Shown one piece after another: positions 24,901-28,785 of a stretch of DNA of 64,000 bases; positions within the stretch are counted from its first letter, which is position 1, and each line of letters starts with the position of its first letter. The DNA comes from Myxococcaceae bacterium JPH2 (lineage in GTDB: Bacteria; Myxococcota; Myxococcia; Myxococcales; Myxococcaceae). The notes beneath the pieces were generated by a model. The model searched no databases, was not told the origin of the DNA, and was given only the letters and a program-made list of their open reading frames with translations. The stretch spans positions 124,001-188,000 of the forward strand of contig JAEMGR010000016.1 of assembly GCA_016458225.1 (NCBI GenBank), written 5' to 3'. The translations under genes and the position numbers were made by a program.

Positions 24901-27900
24901 GACATCGGGCCGCAGCCCGAGGTGGGCCCAGAGCGCGGCCAGGCTCGCCTGAAGGGCGAAGAGCGCGGGCTGCTGGGCTCGTGGCTCGGTGAGGGCCGCG
25001 GTGTCCTCGATGCAGCGGTACAAGTCGACGCCCGTCACCTCGCGCACGACGGCGGCGCACCGGTCGTAACTCTCACGGTAGGCCGGCTCGGCGTCGTACA
25101 GCTGTCGCCCCATTCCGAGCCGCTGACTGCCCTGGCCCGTGAACAGCCAGATGATCCGGCGCGGACCCGACTCGGTCGTCGCCGCCGACCCGCCGCCCGC
25201 GCGGATCCGCCGCTCCAGATCGCCCGCGTCATCCGCGACGACGAACGCGCGCTCGCGCAGCGCGGCCCGGCCCCGATTGGCGGTGGTCGCGATGTCGGCG
25301 AGCGCGCGCCCACCGGCGGAGTCCGCGTAGCGGCTGCCCAGCGTCGCGAGCGCGGTCCGTGTCTTGGCGCTCCAGGTGACCAGGTGCGGCCCCTGGGCGC
25401 TGGGCCCGGGGGCGGGTGGGGTGAAGCCCTCGAGCACCACATGGACGTTGGTGCCGGACAGGCCGAAGTTGTTCACGCCCGCGATGGCGGGCCGCCCCGA
25501 GGGCCAGGGCATGCGCCGGGTGACGACCTCCAGCGGTATGGACTGCCAGGGGATCAGCTTGTTGGGCGTCTCGCAGTGGAGGCTCGCCGGGAGCTGACGG
25601 TGGTGCAGCGTCAGCGCGGCCTTCAGCAGCGCCGCCAGCCCCGAGACCGACTCCAGGTGACCCAGGTTGGACTTGAGCGAGCCGATCCACAGCGGCTGCG
25701 CGCGCTGTCCGGCGAACACCTCTCCCAGTGCCTCCGCCTCGATCGAATCACCGAGCTGCGTCCCCGCGCCGTGGGCCTCCACGTATCCGACTTCGTCGGG
25801 GCGGACGCCCGCGCGGGCCAGGGCTCGGCGCACGAGCTGGACCTGGGCGGCCGCGCTCGGGGCGGTCAGGCCGTTGCTTCGGCCATCATGGTTGAGCGCG
25901 GAGCCGCGGATCACGGCCAGGACGCGATCTCCATCCCGCCTCGCGTCGGCCAGTCGCTTGAGGACGATTCCCGCGCCGCCCTCGCTCCGCACGTAGCCGT
26001 CCGCCGCGTCGGAGAAGCTGCGACAGCGCCCCGTGGGAGAGACCACGCCCGTGCGACACATGTAGACGGTCGGCTCGGGGGCGAGCAGCGCGTTGGCCGC
26101 GCCGACGAAGGCGAGTTCACACTCGCCGCGCTGGAGTGACTCGATGGCCAGATGGGCGGCGGCCAGCGAGGACGAGCAGGCCGTGTCGACCGAGAGGCAC
26201 GGGCCGCGCGTCCCATAGACATACGCCAGACGGCCGGCGGCGATGCTCGGGATGGCTCCCGTCGCCGAGTAGACGTCGAGCGTGCTCGGATCCCCGGAGA
26301 AGTAGCCGTGCTGGGCATAGTCGGTGTTGCACAAGCCCACGAACATGCCGACCTGCCGACCCGAGAGCTGATCGACCGGGAGCGCCGCGTCCTCGAACGC
26401 CTCCCACGAGAGCTCCAGCAGCATCCGCTGCTGGGGATCCATCGCCTGGGCCTCCACGTCGCTGATCCCGAAGAACGCCGGATCAAAACCGGCGATGTCG
26501 TCGAGGAAGCCGCCCGCCAGCGTGTACATCTTCCCCGGTGCCGCCGGGTCGGCGTCGAAGAGCGCGTGGGTGTCCCATCGGTCCTTGGGAACCGTGGTCA
26601 CCGCGTCGATTCCCTCGGACAGCAGGCGCCACAGCGCCTCGGCGGAATCCACGCCGCCGGGCAACCGGCAGCTCGTCCCGATGATGGCGATGGGCTCGGG
26701 GCCCTCCGCCGCTTGGACGGCGACGGGTTCGGCGACGGGCGCCGGTTCGCGGGTCTCGGCCACCTCGCCCTTGAGGAGGTAGGTGACGAGCTGTCCCGGC
26801 GTGGTGGCGCGCCACAACAGGGTCGCGGGCACATCCCGGCCGAGGTGCTCGCGGATCTCCGAGGCGAGCGCCACCGCGCTCACCGAGTCGAACCCCAACC
26901 TCGAGAACGTGGCGTTCGGGTCGATCTCCTCGGGCTTCGCCGAGACGTGCTTCGCGATCCGCGCGCGGAGCCAGCCCGCCAGGTCGCTCTCGGTCGGGGC
27001 GCTGGCCGCCGGGGCGAGCCGCGACCAGGTGCTCACGACCGCGAGCTCTCCCTTTTCGAGCGCGGCCTTGGTGCCGAGGTGTTGCAGCTTGCCGCTGCTC
27101 GTCTTGCGGACGGCGTTGTAGCCGACGAGCCAGACGGTCGAGGGCTGGACCTGGAGGCGCTCGGTGAGGGTCTCCCGGATGGCGCCGAACACGTCCTTCC
27201 AGTCCTGGCGACGCGCGCGCTCGAGGTCCTTCTCCTTGACCTCGGCCACCACCCCGAGGTGCTCCTGCCCCTCGTGCTCGAACGCGAACGCGGCGAACCG
27301 GCCCTGCCTCAAGGCCTCGTGGCATGAGTCGAGCGCCCACACGACGTCCTGCGGGTACACGTTCTGGCCGCGCAGGATGATCATCTCCTTGCGCCGCCCG
27401 GTGATGTACAGCTCGTTGTCCTGGATGAAGCCCATGTCCCCTGTCCGCAGGAACTGGCCTTCCTCGGGCGCGCCCGTGATTCGCGCCTCGAACGTCTCGC
27501 GGTTCTTCTCGGGGCGGTTCCGGTAGCCGGCCGCCACGTGCGACCCCTGGATCCAGATCTCCCCCACGCGGCTCGACGCGCAAGGCAGGCAGGTCTCCGG
27601 GTCGACGATGCGAAGCAGGGAGCCAGGGCAGGGCTGGCCACAGCCGACGACCGTGCGCGTCCCGGGCCGTCCGTCCTCCTCGGGGGGCCGCCACGCCACC
27701 ACGCCGCGCGTCAGCGCCGCGTCATCCACCACGGCGAAGCGCATCTCCTCGCCGTGGGCCTTGGCCGTGATGAGCAGCGTCGTCTCGGCCATCCCGTAGG
27801 ACGGATACAAGGCCAGACGGGAGAAGCCGTGTGGCGCGTACAGGCGCGCGAAGCGCTCCAACGTCTCCCGGCGGATTGGCTCGGCGCCGCAGTACGCGAC

Positions 27901-28785
27901 GCGCAGGGATCGGAGGTCGAGCCCCTCCCGCTCCGCCGGTTGCACCCGCTCCGCCGCGTAGTTGTACAGAAAGTTGGGGCCGCCCGTGTGCGTTCCCCGG
28001 TAGTGGGTGATGGCGCGCAGCCAGGCCACGGGCTTCAGCAGCAGGTCGCTGGGCTGCATCACCACCGCGTGATGGCCGTTGAAGATGGGGCACAGGAGGC
28101 CGTGCACCAGACCATCGTCGTGATGGTTCGGGACCCACACGATGTCGACGCTGTCCGCGCGGAAGTCCCAGCTCCGCTGCATCATCCCGCAGTTCACGAG
28201 CACGTTGCGGTGCGTGATCTGCGTGCCTCGAGGAGCGGTGGTCGTCCCCGACGTGTACTGGAGGTGCAGCACCGAGTCCCCACGGTTGTCCACCGCGCGG
28301 AAGGCGCCCGCCCAGGACTCGAGGTCTCGCGGCAGCTCGCGGATCGGCGTGCCGACGAAGCGGAAGTCCCCGCCGTTCGTGTCCGCGAACGGCCGCAGGA
28401 ACTCGAGGACCGACGCCGGCGCCAGCATGACTGCCGGCTTGGCATCCGTGAGGATGTGCTCCAGCCAGGGCACGGACCTCCCCGTTGGACGGCCCGAGGG
28501 CGCTGGCGTGGGGACGGCGGGCATCCCGGCGTAGACGCAGCCGAGGAACGCGCAGATGAAGTCGGCGCCGCCGGGATAGGATAGGACCACCGGGGTGCCG
28601 GGCTGGCCGAACTGCCGCAGCCACCCTGCAATCGCCTGGGCACGGTGGTGGAGGTCCCGATAGGTCAGCCTCGCCTCCTCGCGCTCGCCGCCTTCGAGGA
28701 AGGTGAACACCCGGGTGTCGGGCTCGCGCTCGGCGCGCTGCCGCACCAATGCGTCGAAGCTCTCGTGCTCGAAGTTACGGTCCAC
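3889..28785 (-). CDS. Gene D: giant hybrid cis/trans-AT polyketide synthase with FAAL loading and C-terminal GNAT-like/PLP beta-lyase domains
   Basis: An 8298-residue multimodular type I PKS. Domain order: FAAL-ACP / KS-AT-DH-ER-KR-ACP / KS-AT(dead)-DH-KR-ACP / KS-DH-KR-MT-ACP / KS-DH-KR-ACP / GNAT-like (DUF2156-type) / PLP lyase (SH-like). All four KS domains keep the Cys and both His motifs. The start is GTG at 28785, inside the end of gene C (11-base overlap), with GAGAGG seven bases upstream, so translation is coupled to C. Predicted chemistry: activation of a fatty acid as an adenylate, one fully reduced two-carbon extension, then three ketides processed to double bonds with one C-methylation, ending with an enoyl chain next to the PLP lyase. 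No thioesterase is present, so the chain must move on or be released in trans. The stop overlaps the convergent AT gene. Separate entries describe the parts. Confidence 0.95.
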   Translation of the reverse strand: MDRNFEHESFDALVRQRAEREPDTRVFTFLEGGEREEARLTYRDLHHRAQAIAGWLRQFGQPGTPVVLSYPGGADFICAFLGCVYAGMPAVPTPAPSGRPTGRSVPWLEHILTDAKPAVMLAPASVLEFLRPFADTNGGDFRFVGTPIRELPRDLESWAGAFRAVDNRGDSVLHLQYTSGTTTAPRGTQITHRNVLVNCGMMQRSWDFRADSVDIVWVPNHHDDGLVHGLLCPIFNGHHAVVMQPSDLLLKPVAWLRAITHYRGTHTGGPNFLYNYAAERVQPAEREGLDLRSLRVAYCGAEPIRRETLERFARLYAPHGFSRLALYPSYGMAETTLLITAKAHGEEMRFAVVDDAALTRGVVAWRPPEEDGRPGTRTVVGCGQPCPGSLLRIVDPETCLPCASSRVGEIWIQGSHVAAGYRNRPEKNRETFEARITGAPEEGQFLRTGDMGFIQDNELYITGRRKEMIILRGQNVYPQDVVWALDSCHEALRQGRFAAFAFEHEGQEHLGVVAEVKEKDLERARRQDWKDVFGAIRETLTERLQVQPSTVWLVGYNAVRKTSSGKLQHLGTKAALEKGELAVVSTWSRLAPAASAPTESDLAGWLRARIAKHVSAKPEEIDPNATFSRLGFDSVSAVALASEIREHLGRDVPATLLWRATTPGQLVTYLLKGEVAETREPAPVAEPVAVQAAEGPEPIAIIGTSCRLPGGVDSAEALWRLLSEGIDAVTTVPKDRWDTHALFDADPAAPGKMYTLAGGFLDDIAGFDPAFFGISDVEAQAMDPQQRMLLELSWEAFEDAALPVDQLSGRQVGMFVGLCNTDYAQHGYFSGDPSTLDVYSATGAIPSIAAGRLAYVYGTRGPCLSVDTACSSSLAAAHLAIESLQRGECELAFVGAANALLAPEPTVYMCRTGVVSPTGRCRSFSDAADGYVRSEGGAGIVLKRLADARRDGDRVLAVIRGSALNHDGRSNGLTAPSAAAQVQLVRRALARAGVRPDEVGYVEAHGAGTQLGDSIEAEALGEVFAGQRAQPLWIGSLKSNLGHLESVSGLAALLKAALTLHHRQLPASLHCETPNKLIPWQSIPLEVVTRRMPWPSGRPAIAGVNNFGLSGTNVHVVLEGFTPPAPGPSAQGPHLVTWSAKTRTALATLGSRYADSAGGRALADIATTANRGRAALRERAFVVADDAGDLERRIRAGGGSAATTESGPRRIIWLFTGQGSQRLGMGRQLYDAEPAYRESYDRCAAVVREVTGVDLYRCIEDTAALTEPRAQQPALFALQASLAALWAHLGLRPDVVLGHSLGELAAAHVAGILSLEHGAALAAKRGELTGALPPTGGMLAVRASEEAVRERRVECGLAIAAVNGPESLVLSGPLEALARFEAGFTGEHKRLAIAHAFHSPAMVAARGPLEDFARSLALKAPTISFAATTDGYAPTDPRYWGAQLVQPVQFAPALRKLDITGADLVLELGPHAVLTPLADAMEIRVIPSMQRDQDERRSIREAAGECFLAGKTLALGALSPGGRPIRLPTAVFERRPLWLPRRQRLGGARADAYRGTELPLPGPARHFRSDLDAAELADLRDHRVSGRALVPASYHLMALWQSGASRLRDIRFLSPLPIHPGTAVHFRFEGDQAASFTQDGTGWRTLVEAELATERSQPPAVDLTAAGRNLVHALAPEAFYARVAEAGLDFGPALRRLTELRFNERSLLARVNGGKHWAPAILDAVMQPLLCLTPSGGEGPRVLAAIEEAELFAPPVDELFVVGREGEVTVTDAQGRVLARLSGIQTRARATEQLGLRYAVRWESAPKRPAASGSLAVMSPNAELVREVQAVFPNAREARRDSLRGERLVYLVPELAEPSAEGLAHLVDVIQATLRGEGPDHLTLVTRRGIALDETEEIRPGSAAVWGMARVLATEHPELSLTLVDVSDAAHLSDLAGVVGRSGAQLALRAAGVFRPVLERLPALPVPPLPKDFALVAREVGSADFVHFTERPVPAPAAGQIAIRVEAAGLNFRDALLVLGRIPGDLGALGCECAGTVVAVGEGVRRFSVGDAVMALAPGAFSQTVVIDERWAARRPAGLTSVAACTLPVAFLTAWYGLRDIAHVKRGERVLIHAAAGGVGMAAVQVARMLGAEPIGTASQGKWGVLRMMGLEPHDSRSVAFAQALSAQGGVDVVLNALTGAAIPASLSVLRPGGRFVELGKTERWTQEQVTAVAPNAAYHAFDLMQLDPEEIASMFDALVRAVEAGELRPLPSRVFPMRDAARALHVLGQGRHVGKVVLDVQADAPGFAADGAGTYLVTGGLGSLGLRMARHLLERGARNIILCGRSSPSEHARAAIADLRAGGVRVEAMSVDVGDEAAVAALGRTVAQDWPPLRTVIHCAATLEDGALVTLDPTSLDRVARPKVQGARNLIHHLRGPHLEQIVLFSSLSALIGVPGTAAYSAASAALDALAHQWRQEGLDVLSIGWGSWAGDGMNLRTRFSSRVQPLADDDGFREFEAVLSEGRAHTVVAAGQIDAFGSARSEQPSPPPAAGLDSSPPGNLEELAALVKTEASRILGVAPSALASDAPFGEAGLDSLMSVQLRSKLANRLKLRLPATLAFDYPTIERLSKHLWESLASATVEVAAPPPALAGPQAVAVVGMACRLPGGIDSPEAYWRTLCEGMDGIVEVPGDRWSAEPPGARPQPRHAGFIDGVDRFDPEFFQITPREAAYLDPQHRLLMEVSHEALERAGLTRAALKGAPVGVFVGIGGSDYARMQFANPDLLSAWTGTGTSASTAANRLSYWMDWRGPSLAVDTACSASLVALHLAVKSLRQGECSMALAGGVHLILGPESGMVLSQAGMLAPDGRCKTFDAKADGFGRGEGACAILLKRLEDAQRDGDPILAVVRGSAVGQDGLTSGLTAPNGVAQQAVVRAALADAGLNPEDIGYVETHGTGTRLGDPIELHALNAVFRTGKRAQPLRVGAVKANLGHLEAAAGLAGAMKAVLCVQHGEIPGQVNFEQLNPEIDVDPATLQVAAHRERWTGAGLRRAGVSAFGFGGTNAHAIFEQAPATPSSPRGDARGEHLLLLSAPNAETLAVLTERFERFLDADVSEAMVAATAATRRAHHRVRRAVVGNRAAWRRALAETRPPSEPIHRLAFLFSGKEEECPPVAKVLEHPFLDPELREWLRSRSNEVPNRRVVFLAWQCALVAQWAHYGVKPSAVAGCGIGEYAAAVAAGVMNAATAMRLVTGQANRSTTLRPPRIPLVSTVSGIQSGDEVTRAEYWTSRATAPARAADALRTLVESGVDGFVEVGLPGARGEWPDGERIPSLQPGGGLEVALTSLAALYERGVDLSYANAVPHAPAIALPPTPFRRQRHWLERPAPSAGGRLHPLVHRNTSTLRGTSFRAAFSGQEPFLRDHRVAGERTLPAVAYLEMARAAATAAFGEADRFVAMRLTQLVWARPLQMGTAPPLDVRIELVSGAANEAAYTVAPANDTGSAPYHRGTAWYAVELEPARMDVEAVRHRTSANVVAPESCYAALERRGVHLGPAHRALRHVQRGNGEVLARLELPPELQPEAKSFVLHPSVMDAALQAMIALDAGEDARSYLPFALRSLEVLGPSPLAGWAHVRNVRGAAPSTRELDIDVCDDQGQVRVRLRGLSLRERADVDPTPVGSGEVRLFQRRWAANASKAWEGTPAHHLVIAPEPDGETKRKLAATLSGATFLWLPTGGGEEQLAREFPARAAELLERIQALTGASTRGELFAQLALPPGPEHRPWHGLSGLLLTARKEAPALHVQFVEVDASSTAWANQLIEARAHRALVHVRFRHGERQAAEYVRAELSEDRATPPWKVGGTYLVTGGAGGLGSIFAEEIASRVAPVTIVLAGRSPVSDSQQRRMEALRERGAKVEYRQVDLGDAHEVEALISSLVERHGHLEGIIHAAGVLRDSSLHRKTRAELTAALLPKVQGTLHLDRATRELDLDFFALFSSVAGTFGNPGQADYAVANAFMDAFAEARNARVLNGERRGHTLSVAWPYWRDGGMRLDAAGLHRLRQSGGLTPMPSAAGVQAFYQALSLGDGHVVVMHGPAEELERAVRQEARSPEPSQPKPAARTGANSAAPSLATVRRLVTSRVAALARLSEDDLDPSRELGEYGFDSILLTELTNALNAELGLSLVPTLLFQHPTIGDLAEALLREHPEVFTRSNPVPSLLPPAHAPNVEAAPAPAPRAVRPPESDEPIAIVGMSGRFPGARTLTELWDNLLQGRDCITEVPASRWDWRAIYGDPDTGDRTRAKWGGFIDGIDEFDPLFFGISPKEAEAMDPQQRLLMQHVWWALEDAGHSPGALAGSATALFIGMWASGYDKRATAAGIPIEGFNGGATLPSVGPNRLSYFLDLHGPSEPVETACSSSLVAIHRAMEALRSGASDVAIAGGVNVLVDPATQISLSKARMICDDGRCKTFSGQANGYSRGEGIGILVLKRLSRAEADGDTIRALLRGSGHNHGGRANTLTSPNPLAQAALIEAAYTRAGVDPRRVGYIEAHGTGTPLGDPIEVEGLRRAFATLRERTPGATDAAEPHCALGSIKTNIGHLETAAGVAGLMKVVLQLEHRTLVESLHCGEVNPYIDLRGSPFRIATTRTPWQAPREGTRVGGVSSFGVGGVNAHVIVEEYVPSAKHEADVAGPYLVVLSARDADRLAESARNLHDALIREPQPIADVAYTLQVGRQAMNERLGIIAGDLPELLAKLRSVSTGAGGGGVFRGQVRSHRQLHALFADEDVQHVVDRWLAKDQHDKLLELWVHGFDIDWARLYRGNTPRRVRLPGYPFARERHWLAPPRAASRGGRSVLHPLLHENTSDLEAQRFTSRFDGTEPFLDDHRVGGQRVLPGVAYLELARAGLRFSSRGGQGKDTPVELRDVVWSHPLVVPEERTADVELHVEFVEDAQGDSGVAFEAYTTPAGMEAPRVHCQGKVRWGAARPPPALDVRAWQARLDTMERWTGQAYYDAFERLGVGYGPSHRGLQTIYRDGNEVLARLVLAPENRDSESADWVLHPGLMDAALQAAMVFVLDEGRPYLPFSARAVDVHAPCPAEAWVHVVRRTEHALAVDVSICDGDGAVCVRMHEVAARPIASGQQLGEGLEYLLPVWEPLRPEEFLDAPRSAKGSLLVIGADASLRAELSRQHDARFLELDTGRERLAAAFAEHASISDIVWVAPRPDSMSPSSEGLIEGQEHGVMALLSCLQAAIGNVPGSRPLRFTLVTRQAQRVGAHEPLNATHASLAGLVGSAAKEHPHWSMLLVDLPAEEAISVDALWRLPPSSSGDGWALRHGQWFRQVLAPLRQQGEGPLPYRRGGVYVVIGGAGGIGEVFTRHVIQHHAAQVVWIGRRELDRTIEAKLDALGALGPRPLYVRADATQRADLERARELIKRQFGAIHAVIHSAIVLDDRPIAAMETERFRRALAAKVETSVRLAQVFEDEPLDFVLFFSSMQTFSKAPGQSNYAAGSTFIDAFAQQLGQAGRFPVRVIDWGYWGSVGVVSNDVHRRRMASAGFGSIEPDAAMRALDAALATGLARVAILKSTGRLALTPLWDGAWAGAAPSREPRATLPEVRRIQAPQELLALGQRHDEMDALAAEPLLAQLVACGATLPAEPPGLASRYRRWWAESCRLLDEHGHARSGAGWDRWARAAAKWAEDPSLRARVALMDACLRALPDVLLGRRQATDVLFPGASTALVEGIYKGEPLADAANARLAEAMLEALTPLTRGSGRKLRILEIGAGTGGCTAGVLAGLKERGVPVETYVYSDVSRVFLEQARARFAPEAPFLEPRLFDVSQPLSAQGFVPGTFDVVLAANALHATADIRRALRNAKALLRRGGILLLNEISQNSLFAHLTFGLLEGWWLHTDSPLRIHGCPGLRPEAWRALLSQEGFLDTRFVAEELHALGQQVIACVSDGLYLQQPEPAQAHTSRRRPVEAAAPTVAPIERAQSKSTEPLRARTHAYLKRTVASVFDLRPDQLDATEPFASYGIDSILVVKLANALSQTFRDVTTTLFFELQTLEELAEHLLATQPDRLAELLGAEQPSPEPARASAPSANDEPLPQPQVGRRRGPPRMDRAAPVVERGGQEIAIIGMSGRFPGANTVGAFWDNLRAGVNSVTEIPAERWRWQAQPPSITSRWGGFLSDVDAFDPLFFEIAPREAERMNPQERLFLQEAYRALEDAGYTPWTLSSTRQVGVFVGVMNDTYSAQPAHWSVANRVSFALDLRGPSLAVDTACSSSLTALHLAVESLRAGTSECAIAGGVNLILHPLHFHGLSQAGMLSPLGRCQTFGEGADGFVDAEAVGAVLLKPLDRALADGDSIHGVIRSTMINAGGRTNGYTVPNPKAQAEVLEAALRRGGVNPRHVSYIEAHGTGTSLGDPIEVAALSRAFASSDENAGTAPSQFCAIGSVKSNLGHAESAAGIVGLIKVLLQMKHRQLAPTLHAEQLNPRIDFARTPFKVQHVLEAWERPVVEVGGQRIECPRIAGVSSFGAGGANAHLIVEEYVGESSPPPETRAVPPHIVLLSAKQEAELVATARQLLDFVSRAPEESVDLAALAFTLQVGREHHEERLAMTAASWTELKEKLQAFIDHGGRAEGVIRSRAETERTPPEEDEALAALARAWVRSGRHHKLLALWGRGMTFDWRALYEGGVPRRISLPTYPFAKERYWKPGREGERARSDTLGVQEVFPKDDPLFSDHVVRGQGILPGVVFLEMAREAMSEHATSPSVVRLLEVAWPAAAQREDQARQVRLSLRPGANGAFEFEATSEARRERISHCQGQARLEAAARPDAHDVADLSRRARTTLDGANLYERFAHLGIQYGPRLRAIQSVSIGESFAAAKLRSPATRERDRQVALLDATLQSVLALAGEGEELHLPFSIRQVTFHAPCPTDAWAIVRPSAGTVRAQAHEFDVDLCDASGNVCVRFEGFGIRALRDPSRRKERARLYREQWREVSRATASGGAEPASFDSHQVVLFGFGADHRVELERSGLFTRCEHATPPIDEPAPNFERIALQALETVKRGLRETQGGAALFQFVVPREERALYRGLVGLVRTLAQENPDCIGQLIEVDAAESPSGMTQKLRDNQRWLDAFHVRYEAGRRFIATSEALDFAAEPPVPWKVGGVYLVTGGVGALGLLFAREIARLVSEATIILVGHRPLTEERRQVLQALGARVHYRNADVAKKEDVVALVRAVQAEHGPLSGVIHAAGVLRDAYLPSKTPEQAREVLRPKVAGAVNLDEATKDLALDFFVLFSSAAGVLGNAGQADYAMANAFLDGFAEHRNARVSDGRRSGRTLSLAWPLWAEGGMTIDAAHRAVLERTIGLTPMPTGTGLRSFYEALSTEGPSVLVLHGDPERLSAAFAEPKPRRQPREATPARGADEGLRGRLLAHVHTTVCASLQVEPQRLGHDSELGRFGLDSIVALEVTRRLEDLFRGLPKTLLFDHGSVRALADYLWTSRRDDVARVFGEAEPARPKEQEAPPPRAAEPQGESPEQLFRQGKIGLDELVRRAGRTGVKPALPGKAKEQEKAKETARPEPRLLHVGELDRHPSVRQQVERLERNGLAVAYEAALYPHLFLNRAGDDLARGILIEEARLFVPYLPVLAGVYAELQEHAQRDGFQVLLVDRYHAWAHTADTKLLPLGEWQDLPIQGFSLGGRKMRKLRYLVEKFKARAGARVEEYDASADLPLQQMRDVMARWSEAKGTVIRHSVDCMQELLSRRLRLGYRAFLTYDENTLCSVIVIGEGEPGYYVMDQEFYDPASAPLGHMEYAIVEIMERLGREGAHTFSLGLTWYPFAVEEDPRRDPEGWAWLQQQVEHRTLLGQIFEQARSNHQFKSKFGVEGEPVYAYLPKAAPLATVLNYWPIFSRNSLPGSEVASRLGEPVENAREHRQRLLADQPLHALATEQVPLDLITDSWFSVRSRAGARRAFELRRCEPPAETSLARWLPFEHLLPFSQGRDAEQVFYRALFEKSAREGRRRIVGSIPWLSTLHAQLESGFEVIELPSPDVLSDEPRLFRGEMDLVAMERHLGESPGTLAMVGLEVLSNASGGHPVRLDHVRRLRALLEPHGVPLVLDASRVVRNAMLLHRHGASGGIDDVWSIVTATLELADHVVMSLSKDFAMPRGGVIATRDGALKHELAAAQTALRIDADPEVLRLASAALHERESLDRLLDEQLAFARRLGQALDALDVPLLRPAEGHAVVVDTSPFPGGREQLLQRLFVETGIRGAVHHAGKQRNNRLGHCVRLALPLGVDAAAQERILAQLQRFFAELATTRPRP
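3892..5159 (-). other. Gene D C-terminal PLP-dependent beta-eliminating lyase (SH-like) domain
   Basis: About residues 7880-8298, clearly related to tryptophanase and tyrosine phenol-lyase. Compared with tryptophanase: SQGRDAEQ for HQGRGAEQ, SNASGGHPV for SNSAGGQPV, VLDASRVVRNA for VMDSARFAENA, and SLSKDFAMPRGG for SAKKDAMVPMGG. K8137 is the expected Schiff-base lysine. These enzymes cleave the C-beta bond of an amino acid, giving pyruvate and ammonia. In LnmJ of leinamycin biosynthesis a PLP domain of this kind (SH) cuts the C-S bond of an ACP-tethered cysteine adduct to leave a thiol on the polyketide. By analogy this domain may install sulfur. Fold is confident; substrate is inference. Confidence 0.85.
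5160..6150 (-). other. Gene D DUF2156-like (GNAT-fold) domain before the PLP lyase
   Basis: About residues 7545-7875. It resembles the C-terminal transferase domain of phosphatidylglycerol lysyltransferases (MprF, DUF2156): a GRKMRKLR segment, an ME helix after LGH, SLGLTWYPF, and a closing FKSKFGVEGEPVYAYL like the KF...Y tail of that family. MprF-type enzymes transfer amino acids from aminoacyl-tRNA. Position and order match the uncharacterised DUF placed before the SH domain in the leinamycin synthase LnmJ; whether the two are truly homologous needs an alignment. A role in attaching the cysteine-type sulfur donor to the ACP-bound chain is inferred. Confidence 0.7.
6316..10575 (-). other. 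Gene D module 4: KS-DH-KR-ACP (AT-less)
   Basis: KS about 6090-6520 with Cys 6253 and intact His motifs (EAHGTGT, NLGH). DH about 6695-6965 has H6716 (HVVRGQGILP) and D6876 (LDATLQ). KR about 7135-7350 has TGGVGALG and GQADYAMANAF. The ACP Ser is 7438 in FGLDSI. An FRQGKIGLDEL segment after the ACP resembles the short docking or tail motif at the end of gene A. The expected product is an enoyl thioester, an electrophile placed immediately before the GNAT-like and PLP lyase domains. Confidence 0.88.
10576..16200 (-). other. Gene D module 3: KS-DH-KR-MT-ACP (AT-less)
   Basis: KS about 4215-4640 with Cys 4391 (ETACSSS) and intact EAHGTGT and NIGH. A trans-AT-type linker replaces the AT. DH about 4835-5130 has H4860 (HRVGGQRVLP) and D5039 (MDAALQ). 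KR starts near 5340 with GGAGGIG. The C-methyltransferase is about 5600-5900, with the SAM motif EIGAGTGG near 5757. The ACP Ser is 6009 in YGIDSI. The expected product is an alpha-methyl enoyl unit. This KR-MT pair closely resembles the one in the first KS module of gene C. Confidence 0.9.
16201..20940 (-). other. Gene D module 2: KS-(dead AT)-DH-KR-ACP
   Basis: KS about 2625-3045, Cys 2799 in DTACSAS. A shortened AT remnant follows (separate entry). DH about 3380-3670 has HRVAGERTLP (H3403) and MDAALQ (D3573). KR about 3830-4050 has TGGAGGLG and Tyr near 3987 in GQADYAVANAF. The ACP Ser is 4142 in GFDSI. The output should be an alpha,beta-double bond. Malonyl must come from the trans-AT. 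The DH and KR look like trans-AT-type domains, whereas the KS-AT front looks cis-AT-like, so this module sits at a recombination or transition point. Confidence 0.88.
18830..19380 (-). other. Degenerate acyltransferase remnant in gene D module 2
   Basis: About 180 residues (roughly 3138-3320) between KS2 and DH2 align by eye with an AT: an FSGKEEE start where active ATs have FxGQGxQ, a nucleophile elbow reading GCGIGE where active ATs have GHSxGE, and a shortened C-terminal half. At the catalytic Ser position there is Gly 3209, and the His before it is Cys 3208. The AFH/ASH specificity loop is not recognisable. The domain therefore cannot form an acyl-Ser intermediate and is probably structural or vestigial. 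Confidence 0.85.
20941..26715 (-). other. Gene D module 1: KS-AT-DH-ER-KR-ACP (fully reducing, own AT)
   Basis: KS about residues 692-1120 with active Cys 870. AT about 1210-1500 with GHSLGE (S1300) and HAFH, predicting malonyl-CoA. DH has HRVSGRALVP (H1582) and LDAVMQ (D1723). ER is about 1990-2290, with the NADPH motif AAAGGVG near 2114. KR is about 2295-2470, with TGGLGSLG and Y2441; the usual Asn four residues later is Ser here. The ACP Ser is 2577. This is a cis-AT module and the only one in the window with an intact AT and an ER. It should add one fully saturated two-carbon unit to the starter. Confidence 0.9.
26716..28785 (-). other. Gene D loading module: fatty acyl-AMP ligase (FAAL) and ACP0
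   Basis: Residues 1 to about 590 form an adenylating ligase of the FAAL type, which activates a free fatty acid as acyl-AMP and passes it to an ACP rather than CoA. Evidence: the ATP-binding core LQYTSGTT, the FAAL-typical PNHHDDGLVHG segment, PSYGMAETT, and the C-terminal KTSSGKLQ near residue 566. The ACP spans about 600-675, with the phosphopantetheine Ser at 634 in GFDSV. A lipid or short-chain starter is therefore likely for this polypeptide. Chain length cannot be read from sequence. Confidence 0.9.
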
